From the NCBI GenBank assembly GCA_016786465.1, contig JAEUWC010000013.1, forward strand, positions 1 through 64,000: a stretch of 64,000 nucleotides of DNA, written 5' to 3'. Position numbers and translations under genes: made by a program. Within the stretch, counting starts at the first letter, position 1. The number at the start of each line of letters is the position of its first letter. Positions 53,260 through 62,145 of the stretch are shown here, one piece after another. The notes below the pieces were generated by a model, which saw only the letters and a program-made list of their open reading frames with translations, was not told the DNA's origin and ran no database searches. This DNA comes from Bdellovibrionales bacterium. Its GTDB lineage: Bacteria; Bdellovibrionota; UBA1018.

Positions 53260-54329
53260 AACGCACACTGATCATTGCAGAAGCAGGCGTCAACCATAAC
53301 GGGGACTTGGAACTGGGCAAGAAGTTGATTGATGCTGCAAAAGCCGCAGGGGCTGATTTTGTTAAGTTTCAAACCTTCAAGGCGGATCGTTTGGTTTCAA
53401 AAGCGGCGCCTAAGGCTGACTATCAAAAGCAGCTGACCGGTGAAGCGGAATCCCAGCATGAAATGATTCGGAAGCTGGAATTAAGTCCTACGGATCACCA
53501 GACCCTAAGCCGGCACTGCGAGAAAGTCGGGATTCAGTTTCTTTCCACGCCTTTTGACGAAGAAAGCATGGCGTACTTGGTACGTGAATTTCAGCTGCCC
53601 TTTATCAAAATTCCTTCCGGTGAATTAACCAATTCACCATTTTTGTTGGCGGCCGCACGCACGCGTAAACCCATTGTTTTGTCGACCGGAATGGCGACCT
53701 TAAAAGAAATTGAACAAGCCCTGTCGGTCATTGCGTTTGGATATTTGGAAAAGACCAAAGCACCGTCGAAATCGGCTTTCAAGAAAGCCTTTGGATCAGC
53801 CGAAGGTCGAAAAATTCTAAAGAAGCGAGTCACGTTGCTACACTGCACGACTGAATACCCGTGCCCTTTTCAAGACGTGAATCTTTCGGCAATGCAGACG
53901 ATGAAAGATTCGTTTGATCTGCCTGTGGGGTATTCGGATCACACGCCAGGAATTGCGATTTCTATCGCCGCCGCTGCCCGGGGGGCGATCGTGATTGAAA
54001 AACATTTTACGCTGGATCGAAATCTTAAGGGACCGGACCATCAGGCTTCGTTAGAACCCAGCGAACTGAAAATGCTGGTCGATGGCGTTCGCGCGGTCGA
54101 TCAATCCTTGGGCAACGGAATCAAGAAACCGGCGTCGTCGGAAAAGAAGAATATCGCCATTGCTCGAAAAAGCTTGGTGGCGGCGCGGGCGATTAAGAAG
54201 GGTGAAGTCTTCACCGAAGAAAACCTGACGTCCAAACGCCCGGCCGGGGGGATTGCCCCCACTGAATTCTGGGATTGGCTGGGAAAAAAGGCATCACGCG
54301 ATTATTCGCAGGAAGAATGGATCGGATAA
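53256..54329 (+). CDS. legI: N,N'-diacetyllegionaminate synthase-type enzyme
   Basis: 357 residues from a TTG at 53256 (TTGA overlap). The AEAGVNHNGDLELGKKLIDA N-terminus, the metal- and PEP-binding barrel (VKFQTFKAD, PSGELTNSPFL, LHCTTEYPCPF) and the C-terminal SAF antifreeze-like domain (ARAIKKGEVFTEEN) identify the NeuB/LegI family. It condenses PEP with the 6-deoxy-manno sugar to form the nine-carbon sugar acid. NeuB and PseI are the alternatives; context favours legionaminic acid. Confidence 0.93.
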   Translation: MKRTLIIAEAGVNHNGDLELGKKLIDAAKAAGADFVKFQTFKADRLVSKAAPKADYQKQLTGEAESQHEMIRKLELSPTDHQTLSRHCEKVGIQFLSTPFDEESMAYLVREFQLPFIKIPSGELTNSPFLLAAARTRKPIVLSTGMATLKEIEQALSVIAFGYLEKTKAPSKSAFKKAFGSAEGRKILKKRVTLLHCTTEYPCPFQDVNLSAMQTMKDSFDLPVGYSDHTPGIAISIAAAARGAIVIEKHFTLDRNLKGPDHQASLEPSELKMLVDGVRAVDQSLGNGIKKPASSEKKNIAIARKSLVAARAIKKGEVFTEENLTSKRPAGGIAPTEFWDWLGKKASRDYSQEEWIG

Positions 54330-54330
54330 A

Positions 54331-55398
54331 ATGGTTCAAAAGATTGCCCTTTGGAAAGACCTAAGAGTTCAGCCTTCAACATCGATCGTGAAAGCGATTG
54401 AGATCATTGATTCAGCAGGTCTTCAGATTGCGCTGGTAACGGATGAAGCGGGAAAACTTCTGGGAACTGTGACTGATGGCGATATCCGTCGGGGCATTCT
54501 GCGCGGAGTCGCGCTTTCCGGACCGGTTCAAGAGATCATGCACAAAACGCCGACTGTCGGTCAGACGTCGATGTCGCGCGATCAGCTTTTTGATCTTTTT
54601 CAGAATCATGGCATTCGGCAGATTCCGGTGGTCGATGAAAAGGGCGTGGTTCAGGGGCTGTACGTTTTAGAGGATTTTCTGAATCGGAAGGCTTACGAAA
54701 ATCCCGTCGTCATCATGGCCGGGGGGCTTGGACGCCGATTGTATCCGCTGACCAAGGATACGCCCAAGCCGATGCTTAAGGTTGGATCCAAGCCTATTTT
54801 GGAAAATATCCTGGAAAGCTTTGTGACCCAAGGTTTCAAGAAATTCTATTTTTCCGTGAATTATAAAGCGGACGTCGTCAAGGAACACTTTGGAAATGGT
54901 TCGCGTTTTGGCGTCCAGATTCAGTATCTGGAAGAAGAAACCAGCATGGGAACGGCCGGATCGTTGACGCTTTTGCCGGCAAAATCCAATCTTCCTATGA
55001 TTGTGATGAACGGCGATCTATTGACCAAAGTGAATTTCAGCCAGCTTCTGGATTTTCATGAACGCCAGAAAGCGGAAGCCACGATGTGCGTCCGCGAATA
55101 TGAATTCCAGGTTCCGTACGGTGTTGTGACGATGGATTCAGAAAAGAACCGCGTATTCAGCATCGACGAAAAGCCGACTCACCGCTTTTTTGTGAACGGG
55201 GGGATTTACGTTTTGAACCCTGAAGTGCTTCCGATGATTCCAAAAGGCGAGCGATACGACATGACCACGCTTTTCTCGTCCCTGATCGAAAAGAAGCGGC
55301 CCACCGGCGCTTTTCCCGTACGCGAGTATTGGATGGACATCGGTCGACTGGATGACTTTGAAAAAGCTAACGGCGAGATTGAAAGCATCTTGAAATGA
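54331..55398 (+). CDS. ptmE: CBS-domain nucleotidyltransferase, PtmE-like
   Basis: 355 residues from the ATG at 54331, one base after the legI stop. Two CBS domains (about 1-120; VTDGDIRRGIL and IRQIPVVDEKG) precede a nucleotidyltransferase domain with VIMAGGLGRRLYPLTKDTPKPML (read in parts, about 125-147), MNGDLLTKV and YEFQVPYGVV. In Campylobacter jejuni the homologue PtmE is a guanylyltransferase that makes GDP-glucosamine for legionaminic acid. The CBS domains suggest adenine-nucleotide sensing. ATGA overlap with ptmF. Confidence 0.87.
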   Translation: MVQKIALWKDLRVQPSTSIVKAIEIIDSAGLQIALVTDEAGKLLGTVTDGDIRRGILRGVALSGPVQEIMHKTPTVGQTSMSRDQLFDLFQNHGIRQIPVVDEKGVVQGLYVLEDFLNRKAYENPVVIMAGGLGRRLYPLTKDTPKPMLKVGSKPILENILESFVTQGFKKFYFSVNYKADVVKEHFGNGSRFGVQIQYLEEETSMGTAGSLTLLPAKSNLPMIVMNGDLLTKVNFSQLLDFHERQKAEATMCVREYEFQVPYGVVTMDSEKNRVFSIDEKPTHRFFVNGGIYVLNPEVLPMIPKGERYDMTTLFSSLIEKKRPTGAFPVREYWMDIGRLDDFEKANGEIESILK

Positions 55399-56297
55399 AA
55401 GCTCTGATCGTCGGTTACGGATCCATTGGTCAACGTCACGAACGGCTATTGAAGGGGCTAGGCCTGACCGTGGGGATGGTCAGTCGACACGCACCGGGTG
55501 CCTTCTTGGATTTGAAAACCGGTGTTTCTGATTTCAAACCCGATTATGTCGTGATCGCTAATCCGACGGATGAACACCTGGGGTCTTTGGCGGTTTTGGG
55601 TCAGACGGGTTACAGGGGCAAAGTCTTGATTGAAAAGCCACTGTTTTCAGATCCCACGGCGATCCCAGAACTTCAAACGTCGGAAGTGTACGTCGCCTAT
55701 CAGCTGCGGTTTCATCCGGCGTTGGTTCAGTTAAAGTCTTTGATCCGGGGTGCAAAGATCATTTCCGTCAACGCTTATGTGGGTCAGTACCTACCGATGT
55801 GGCGGCCCGGGCGGGACTACCGCGAACGCTATTCAGCCAGTCGTGAAAAAGGCGGAGGCGTCATCCGGGACCTAAGCCACGAATTGGATTATCTGAACTG
55901 GCTTTTTGGAAAGCCGGAAAGCTTAACGGCCGTTCAAGCCAAATGGAGCCAATTAGAGATCACCAGTGACGATACTTGCCAGGTCATGATGAGGTTTCAG
56001 GGGCAAGGGGCCGCTAGTTTGGAAGTGAATTACAACGACCGCATGGTTCAGCGCTATTTGACCGTGAACACCCAGGAACATACTTATCGGGTTGACCTGA
56101 TTTCGGGTCGATTAAATATCGATACGCAAATCCAGGATCTTCATTGCGAAGTGGATCATCCCTACGTGCAGATGCATCGGTCGATTTTAAGTGAAAACGG
56201 CAAGAACGTCTGCACGCTGGGTGAAGGCGTCGAAATCCTGAATCAGATTGCAAAGATTGAAAAAGCCAGTGCTTCAAAAACGTGGGTGGCAGTATGA
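55395..56297 (+). CDS. ptmF: Gfo/Idh/MocA-family oxidoreductase, PtmF-like
   Basis: 300 residues. NAD(P)-binding start VGYGSIGQRHERLL, then the family EKP motif in VLIEKPLFSD, and DLSHELDYLNWLFG with the catalytic His region. It sits in the same place as ptmF of C. jejuni, between ptmE and the CMP-legionaminate synthetase. Its catalytic job in the pathway is not firmly established. ATGA overlap with legF. Confidence 0.85.
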   Translation: MKALIVGYGSIGQRHERLLKGLGLTVGMVSRHAPGAFLDLKTGVSDFKPDYVVIANPTDEHLGSLAVLGQTGYRGKVLIEKPLFSDPTAIPELQTSEVYVAYQLRFHPALVQLKSLIRGAKIISVNAYVGQYLPMWRPGRDYRERYSASREKGGGVIRDLSHELDYLNWLFGKPESLTAVQAKWSQLEITSDDTCQVMMRFQGQGAASLEVNYNDRMVQRYLTVNTQEHTYRVDLISGRLNIDTQIQDLHCEVDHPYVQMHRSILSENGKNVCTLGEGVEILNQIAKIEKASASKTWVAV

Positions 56298-57007
56298 AAA
56301 GACTTTGTACCCTTTGCGCAAGGGGCGGATCCAAAGGGGTTCCAGGCAAAAACGTCCGGATGCTTTCGGGCCGTCCGCTTTTGGAAATCAGCATTCTTCA
56401 AGCGAAGAAGTCCGGACTTTTCGAAGCCGTTGCGGTCAGCAGTGATTCTGAAGAAATTCTAGGAATCGCTAAGAATGCCGGAGCCGATTTGGTCATTCGA
56501 CGTCCTGCGGAATTAGCCACCGACACGGCTGGAAAAATTCCAGCGATTCGCCATGCGTTTCTGGAATCTGAAAAGATTTTGGCAACTCATTTTGATGTTT
56601 TGGTGGATTTGGACGCCACGTCTCCGCTTCGAATGGTTTCAGATATTCAAGGTGCCGTCGCGCTTTTGGAAAAGTCGGGGGCAGGGAATGTGATCACCGG
56701 CGCGGTCGCGCGAAGGTCACCGTATTTTAATTTGGTCGAAGACCGCGGGGATGGGACCGTAGGGCTGGCCAAAGTTCCTGCAAAACCCATTTTAAGGCGC
56801 CAGGATGCTCCGAAGTGTTTTGATATGAATGCTTCCATTTATGTTTGGACGCGCGCGGGAATTTTGCAGCGTGACACTTTATTTCATTCCGACACGCGAA
56901 TCTTTGAAATGCCTGAAGACCGGTCTTTGGACATTGATTCGGAATTAGATTTTCAAGTCGTGGAATTCATCGTTTCACAAAGAAAGAGGTTTCAAGATGC
57001 CTGGTGA
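56294..57007 (+). CDS. legF: CMP-legionaminate synthetase (LegF/NeuA-like)
   Basis: 237 residues from the ATG at 56294 (ATGA overlap). ARGGSKGVPGKN is the CTP-binding signature of CMP-sialic acid synthetases, followed by AVSSDSEEIL, LDATSPLR and QDAPKCFDMNASIYVW. It activates the sugar acid with CTP to give the donor used by glycosyltransferases. The next gene starts 11 bases before its stop. Confidence 0.92.
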   Translation: MKRLCTLCARGGSKGVPGKNVRMLSGRPLLEISILQAKKSGLFEAVAVSSDSEEILGIAKNAGADLVIRRPAELATDTAGKIPAIRHAFLESEKILATHFDVLVDLDATSPLRMVSDIQGAVALLEKSGAGNVITGAVARRSPYFNLVEDRGDGTVGLAKVPAKPILRRQDAPKCFDMNASIYVWTRAGILQRDTLFHSDTRIFEMPEDRSLDIDSELDFQVVEFIVSQRKRFQDAW

Positions 57008-57821
57008 AATCACAAAGAAGTTTAGGCTGGATGGAAAGACCGCGATCGTCACGGGCGGAACCGGCATTTTGGGTAAGCATTTTTGCCGTGGGCTGGCTGA
57101 ATTTGGGGCCAACGTAGCTATTGTGGATCGGGACCCGTCAAGTCTGAAGGATTTCGCGTTGGAACTTCAAAAGACCTACGGTGTGAAGGCCTTGGGCATC
57201 GAATGCGATGTCGCCAATGAATCATCGGTCCAAGCGATGGTAAAAAAGGCGGTTGCGGAATTCGGTGCGGTTCACATCCTTCATAATAATGCGGCAACTA
57301 AGACCAAGGACGTGAAAAACTTTTTCGCACCGACCGAAAAGTTTCGATTGGAAGACTGGAAAGAAATCATGTCGGTGAATGTGGACGGGATGTTCCTGGT
57401 CGCACGCGAAGTCGGCGCGCAAATGCTACGCCAGGGCATACGGGGCAGCATCATTCAAACGGGTTCGATCTATGGGATCATGGCGCCTGATCTTCGGATC
57501 TATGAAGGTTCCGAATACATGGGGGAACAGATCAATTCTCCGGCTGTTTATTCCGCATCCAAAGCCGCTGTTGTCGGTCTGACTCAGTACCTGGCGTCCC
57601 TTTGGGGAGCACAAGGAATTCGCGTCAACACCCTAGTCCCTGGCGGCGTTCAAAGCGGTCAGAACGAACGCTTTTTGAAAAACTATTCAGCACGCATTCC
57701 TATGGGACGAATGGCCCAGGCCGATGAAATGGTGGGAGCCCTGATCTATTTGGCATCGGATGCATCCAGCTACGTTACCGGTCAGACGCTGGCTATTGAT
57801 GGCGGTCTGAGCGCTTGGTGA
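56997..57821 (+). CDS. ptmA: SDR-family oxidoreductase, PtmA-like
   Basis: 274 residues; AGAGG seven bases before the ATG at 56997. VTGGTGILGKHF binds NAD(P), NNAA is near residue 94, the catalytic Ser is in IQTGSIYG and YSASKAAV holds Tyr/Lys. LVPGGVQSGQN and the C-terminal SYVTGQTLAIDGGLSAW are classical. It follows legF as ptmA follows ptmB in C. jejuni; it is needed for the pathway there, but the exact step is not settled. The last 29 bases overlap the convergent gene. Confidence 0.87.
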   Translation: MPGEITKKFRLDGKTAIVTGGTGILGKHFCRGLAEFGANVAIVDRDPSSLKDFALELQKTYGVKALGIECDVANESSVQAMVKKAVAEFGAVHILHNNAATKTKDVKNFFAPTEKFRLEDWKEIMSVNVDGMFLVAREVGAQMLRQGIRGSIIQTGSIYGIMAPDLRIYEGSEYMGEQINSPAVYSASKAAVVGLTQYLASLWGAQGIRVNTLVPGGVQSGQNERFLKNYSARIPMGRMAQADEMVGALIYLASDASSYVTGQTLAIDGGLSAW

Positions 57822-59205
57822 TTTGAATCGTCGACAACGGAAGTCGGTGTAAGGGGTGGCGAAAGTTTCGTACTTCGGTCGCCCCAGTCTGTCCGAAACG
57901 CGAAATGCGATTCATTCGATCCTGGACGGTTTCTACGGTGACAAACTTTGCAGAAAGCGCGGGATTCAGCCCAACGCGAAGCTGAAACCCTGCCCGAGAC
58001 CCTAGAAAGTTCATCGCTGCGGCTTGAAGGGTTTGGGCCCATGAAGGATTTGCGCGCGAAGTGATCCTAGACCTGAAGCCGGGTTTGTTTTTTTGGGGAT
58101 TCCTGCCGTTTTGACGAAGATCGGCGTCGATGGCTTCCGCAACGCGGATCGAAGCCATTCCGTCGTTTTTCCAAAACCACGGTTTAACGTACTTTTCATA
58201 AGCGTCACTGCGAGCTTTCATTTGTTCGGCAATTTCTGAATCGCTGGATTGAATGATCTTGGAAAGTTCCTGGTAGGAATGCGCGCAGATGCTGAGTTTC
58301 GATGGCAAGGCGGTATTTTTTGCCAAAAATGCCGTGTTTAAAAATTCCATCGAAACGGGCGGTTTGGCCAGAAGCAAAGTTTCGACCGATGAACCGCAGT
58401 TCAGGTGAAGCATCATTCTGCACCGGCTGATGACGTTTAGGACATCGCCGCGTCCATCGACAACGACGTTGGAAAGATCCCGGAACTTTTCTTGGTAAAA
58501 AGGTTCGTTTTCAAAGGGATGGGGACGGATCAAGAAAGTCTGTTTTGGGTGATCGATCGCCAGACGCCGAATCGTTTCCAGATACTTTGGAAAAACGGCG
58601 TGAAGGTTCAATAGAATTTCGTCGACGTAATCCTCGGGCCAACCCGCGTGAAAGAAGGCCCGCTTTTCGTCTTGGGGTGAGCGGGAAAACTTAGGATTGA
58701 TTGCCGAAAAGTTCGTGTTGATCAATACAAAGTCGCTTCGATCAAACTTTAAAGTCCCAGACCACTTCGGATGACAAAAGTCATAGCGGGGACACCCAGT
58801 GATCTTCAGCTGTTCGGGCTTCATTCCACTGAGTTTCTGAAAAGCGGCATGCGTTTCCGTACCCCAGAAAAAGTACCCATCGATCAACCGATCAAAGCCA
58901 CTGGCCCTGAATGATTTCGCCCAGTTTTCTGGCGCATCAGCACCGTCCGAAGACAAAATCCCGCCTTCGGTATCCAAGACATAGACCCGCGTTCCTGCGT
59001 CATGGAACGATTTCACCAGCGCAGCGTTGCCTGGACGCATGTAGTTCAGCACGATGCCATCCAGTTCAAGCCAGGGAAAATCATAGCCCTGCAAGTACAT
59101 GGGAATAATAAAGACCTGGTGTCCATATTTAAGCAACTCGTGCGTCAAAATAAGGAGACCGTTTAGATCGCGTTTTGGGTTATCGAGAACCAATCCAATC
59201 TTCAC
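57793..59205 (-). CDS. Surface-carbohydrate biosynthesis protein, glycosyltransferase/polymerase-like
   Basis: 470 residues from a GTG at 59205 with GGAG six bases upstream. The sequence resembles the family annotated as surface carbohydrate biosynthesis protein in Leptospira and others. Segments include a GT-B-like start IGLVLDNPKRDLNGLLILTH, VLDTEGG, ITGCPRYDF, LIRPHPFENE and LNCGSSVETLLL. The last two resemble the nucleotide-sugar end of capsule glycosyltransferases. It runs against the legionaminate genes. Donor and acceptor unknown. Confidence 0.68.
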   Translation of the reverse strand: MKIGLVLDNPKRDLNGLLILTHELLKYGHQVFIIPMYLQGYDFPWLELDGIVLNYMRPGNAALVKSFHDAGTRVYVLDTEGGILSSDGADAPENWAKSFRASGFDRLIDGYFFWGTETHAAFQKLSGMKPEQLKITGCPRYDFCHPKWSGTLKFDRSDFVLINTNFSAINPKFSRSPQDEKRAFFHAGWPEDYVDEILLNLHAVFPKYLETIRRLAIDHPKQTFLIRPHPFENEPFYQEKFRDLSNVVVDGRGDVLNVISRCRMMLHLNCGSSVETLLLAKPPVSMEFLNTAFLAKNTALPSKLSICAHSYQELSKIIQSSDSEIAEQMKARSDAYEKYVKPWFWKNDGMASIRVAEAIDADLRQNGRNPQKNKPGFRSRITSRANPSWAQTLQAAAMNFLGSRAGFQLRVGLNPALSAKFVTVETVQDRMNRISRFGQTGATEVRNFRHPLHRLPLSTIQITKRSDRHQ

Positions 59206-59284
59206 TCATTGCTCCAGCGAAAGTAGAGACAGAACCAAAGGGGCGTACCACTGGCAAGTCAAATATGGTACAGCGGAAAAACCT

Positions 59285-59959
59285 ATGTCCCAGACCCCAC
59301 GTGTGGTGATCGTCGATTACAAAATGGGTAATCTACAGTCGGTTGCGAACGCATTCCGGTTTCTTGGGTGCGAAGCATCAATTGTCGATAATCCATCAGA
59401 CCTGGCCTCGGAAATGAAGAATTCAGGTCCTAACGGCCCGGTGAAGGGTTTGGTCTTGCCCGGTGTGGGCGCCTTTGGAATGGCGATGCAGAACCTGCGA
59501 AGCCAAGGAATGATCGAACCCCTGAATGAATGGGTTTTGGATCGCAAGTTTCCGCTGCTGGGAATCTGCTTAGGAATGCAACTTCTGGCCGATCGATCCG
59601 ATGAATTAGGAAATCACGAAGGCCTGGGTTGGATTCCGGGGCATGTAAAAAAATTGGATCCTAAGAATGATCTTCGTATCCCCCATGTGGGTTGGAACAC
59701 GGCGACGATCGTGAAACAGGATCCCCTTTTTCAAAAGTCGGATCCAAAGCCTTGCTACTATTTTGTTCACAGTTTTCATTTTGAATGTGCGCCCGAAAAC
59801 GTCGCCGCGACCTGCGATTATGGGACGCCCTTTGTGGCAGCGGTTCAGAAAGACAGTATTTTTGCGACCCAGTTTCACCCAGAAAAAAGTCAGACGCATG
59901 GACTGCGTATCCTAAGAAATTTTTTGAATTTTGCAGAAGGGAAGGTCGGCCGTGGTTAA
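59285..59959 (+). CDS. hisH: HisH-type glutaminase subunit for sugar amidination
   Basis: 224 residues from the ATG at 59285. Class I glutamine amidotransferase of the HisH family: VVIVDYKMGNLQSV at the N-terminus, nucleophile Cys in GICLGMQLL, and the His/Glu of the triad in THFHPEKS-like TQFHPEKS. It releases ammonia from glutamine for a HisF partner. No other histidine genes are nearby, and two N-acetyl sugar amidotransferases follow. It is therefore likely the acetamidino-sugar paralogue, as beside pseA in C. jejuni and wbpG in Pseudomonas. Confidence 0.88.
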   Translation: MSQTPRVVIVDYKMGNLQSVANAFRFLGCEASIVDNPSDLASEMKNSGPNGPVKGLVLPGVGAFGMAMQNLRSQGMIEPLNEWVLDRKFPLLGICLGMQLLADRSDELGNHEGLGWIPGHVKKLDPKNDLRIPHVGWNTATIVKQDPLFQKSDPKPCYYFVHSFHFECAPENVAATCDYGTPFVAAVQKDSIFATQFHPEKSQTHGLRILRNFLNFAEGKVGRG

Positions 59960-60824
59960 GCGTCGTCTGATTTCGTGCCTGCTTTTGCAGAACGAACTTT
60001 TGGTGCAAAGCATCGGATTCAAGCGCTACCTTCCGATTGGAAAAGCCAAGATCGCAGTTGAATTCATGGCCAACTGGGACATTGACGAAATTCTGCTGAT
60101 CGACATGACGGCAACCCGCGAAGGTCGAAAGCCCAACACGGATTTGATCGCAACTGTTTCTAGAAACTGCTTTGTGCCGTTGACGGTGGGCGGCGGGATT
60201 AGCCAAGTCGGTGACGTGAAAGCAGTGATTCGCGCGGGCGCCGACAAAGTCAGCCTGAATTGGGCAGCGATTCAAAATCCTAAACTGATCACCGAAATTT
60301 CGCAGTCTTTTGGCGCGCAGTGCGTGGTTGTTTCAATGGACGTGAAAAAGAACGCTCAAGGCAAATACGAAGTTTTTGCAAATTCGGGGACTGAAGCCAC
60401 GGGGCTGGATCCCGTTCAATGGGCTTCGAAAGTCGAAAGTCTTGGTGCCGGAGAAATCTTGCTGAATTCCATTGATCGCGACGGTTCTAAGCTGGGGTAC
60501 GATCTGGATTTGATCAAGACCGTGGCCGACGCAGTCGGCATTCCTGTGATCGCCTGTGGGGGCGTGGGCCTGATGAAGCACTTCGTGGAAGGCGTCACGA
60601 AAGCGGGAGCGGACGCGGTTGCGGCTGCGAATATTTTTCAACACGTCGAGCATTCAACCATCGTAGCCAAATCTTTCATGGCCAAGGCCGGTGTCGATAT
60701 TCGCCTAGGCACCCTGGCCCGTTACACGGACTTTGTTTTCGATGATTCAGGTCGAATTCTGAAACGTTCTGACGCGGAACTGGAACAAATCTGGATGGAA
60801 CGCTTCAAGAAAGAGGAAATCTAA
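59952..60824 (+). CDS. hisF: HisF-type synthase subunit for sugar amidination
   Basis: 290 residues from a GTG at 59952 (8-base overlap with hisH; GGAAGG upstream). Beta/alpha-barrel: RLISCLLLQNELLVQ, IDEILLIDMTAT, VGGGISQVGDVKAVIRAGADKVSLN and ILLNSIDRDGSKLGYDLDL. The family's catalytic Asp residues appear in LIDMTAT and SIDRDG. In true histidine synthesis it makes IGP; here the context points to channelling ammonia to the downstream amidotransferases. Confidence 0.88.
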   Translation: MVKRRLISCLLLQNELLVQSIGFKRYLPIGKAKIAVEFMANWDIDEILLIDMTATREGRKPNTDLIATVSRNCFVPLTVGGGISQVGDVKAVIRAGADKVSLNWAAIQNPKLITEISQSFGAQCVVVSMDVKKNAQGKYEVFANSGTEATGLDPVQWASKVESLGAGEILLNSIDRDGSKLGYDLDLIKTVADAVGIPVIACGGVGLMKHFVEGVTKAGADAVAAANIFQHVEHSTIVAKSFMAKAGVDIRLGTLARYTDFVFDDSGRILKRSDAELEQIWMERFKKEEI

Positions 60825-60825
60825 G

Positions 60826-62145
60826 ATGCGTTACTGCACCAGGTGCCTGTACCCGGAAAATCACCCACTGAACATCACCTTTGACGCCGAAGGCGTGTGC
60901 AGCGGCTGTCGGGTGCACGAAGAAAAAGACGAATTGCCTTGGGCCGAAAGGGGCCAGCGTCTGGGACAAATCTTGGAAAGCTACCGCAACCAGTCCGGGC
61001 GAAATTTCGACTGCGTCGTTCCGGTCAGCGGCGGCAAAGACAGCCACTTCATCATCCACACGATCAAGAAAGTGTACGGGATGAATCCCTTGGTGGTGAC
61101 CTTCAACCAGGAATACAACACTAAGCGCGGGATCAGAAACCTAGCCAATCTGCTGACCGTCTTTGATTGCGATCAGATCAGCCTGCAGTTGAATCCCGAT
61201 TTCTTAAAGCGCTTAACCCGGTCCAGCATGCGCCGTTTTGGCAGCATGTACTGGCATTGTCTGGCAGGTACCCAGACCTTCCCCGTTCAAATTGCCCTTC
61301 GGTTCAGGGTTCCTTTGGTGATCTGGGGTGTTCACGGCTGGTCGGATCAGGTCGGGCAGTTTTCGCACCTGGACGAAGTCGAAATGACGAAGAAAGTCCG
61401 TAAAGAACATAGTCTGATGGGCTTTGACGCCGAAGACATGATTTGCGCAGAAGACGGGATTACCCGGCGCGATGTTCAGCCGTTTATTTATCCCTATGAC
61501 AATGAACTTTCGACCGTGGGTGTTCGTGGGATTTACCTGGGCAATTACATCCGATGGGATTCAAAAAAACAGCACGAACTGATGATTGAAAAGTATGGTT
61601 ATGAAAGCGCGAAGCAGGAACGCACTTTCAACACTTACGAAGACGTTGAATGCCTGCATTCGGCGGGAACGCACGATTACATCAAGTTTTTAAAATATGG
61701 ATACGGCAAAGTGACCGACCACGCTTCGCGCGAGATTCGACTGAAGCGAATGACTCGCGAAGAAGGAATCGAGCTAGTCCGTGAATACAGCCATAAAATT
61801 CCGGCCGACCTTCCGATCTTCTTAAAGTGGTCGGGAATGACTGAAGGCCAGTTCTACGACAGCGTCAATCGTTTCCGTGATCCCAGGGCTTGGAAAAAGA
61901 ATGGCGCTCATTGGGAATTGGTCGACTCGGTTGAAAACCACGTCAAGGACCCGGGGGTCGATCGCGTTAGGTTGGAAAAGATCGAAGAATGTCATTTTAG
62001 AATCACGCCGTCCCGTGAACCTGACGCCATCGAAGACGAACCGATCTTGATGGGTCGAAGTTATCTGAACAAGTACAACTACAAGGCTTTGACCGATGCG
62101 CATGAACCTTTAGCGCCTTCTTTGATGGGAGGCCTGATTTCATGA
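60826..62145 (+). CDS. N-acetyl sugar amidotransferase 1 (PseA/WbpG-like)
   Basis: 439 residues; AGAGGA upstream of the ATG. It has an N-terminal zinc-like set CTRCLYPE...CSGCR, then the PP-loop VPVSGGKDSHFIIH. Relatives (PseA, WbpG, PtmG) turn an N-acetyl group into an acetamidino group using ammonia supplied by HisH/HisF and ATP. At 439 residues it is longer than typical PseA (about 380), with extra sequence toward the C-terminus. Followed by a second homologue. Confidence 0.85.
   Translation: MRYCTRCLYPENHPLNITFDAEGVCSGCRVHEEKDELPWAERGQRLGQILESYRNQSGRNFDCVVPVSGGKDSHFIIHTIKKVYGMNPLVVTFNQEYNTKRGIRNLANLLTVFDCDQISLQLNPDFLKRLTRSSMRRFGSMYWHCLAGTQTFPVQIALRFRVPLVIWGVHGWSDQVGQFSHLDEVEMTKKVRKEHSLMGFDAEDMICAEDGITRRDVQPFIYPYDNELSTVGVRGIYLGNYIRWDSKKQHELMIEKYGYESAKQERTFNTYEDVECLHSAGTHDYIKFLKYGYGKVTDHASREIRLKRMTREEGIELVREYSHKIPADLPIFLKWSGMTEGQFYDSVNRFRDPRAWKKNGAHWELVDSVENHVKDPGVDRVRLEKIEECHFRITPSREPDAIEDEPILMGRSYLNKYNYKALTDAHEPLAPSLMGGLIS

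Noticed and set aside
53256-54329. Sialic acid (NeuB) or pseudaminate (PseI) synthase
   Set aside because: Presence of legB, legC and ptmE/F/A-like genes and absence of PseB/PseC/PseG/PseH patterns favours legionaminate.
54331-55398. GlmU as the identity of the CBS nucleotidyltransferase
   Set aside because: No left-handed beta-helix acetyltransferase domain; CBS domains plus locus order match PtmE.
59285-60824. hisH and hisF as part of a histidine operon
   Set aside because: No other his genes in the window, and they are coupled to two N-acetyl sugar amidotransferases, so sugar amidination is likelier.
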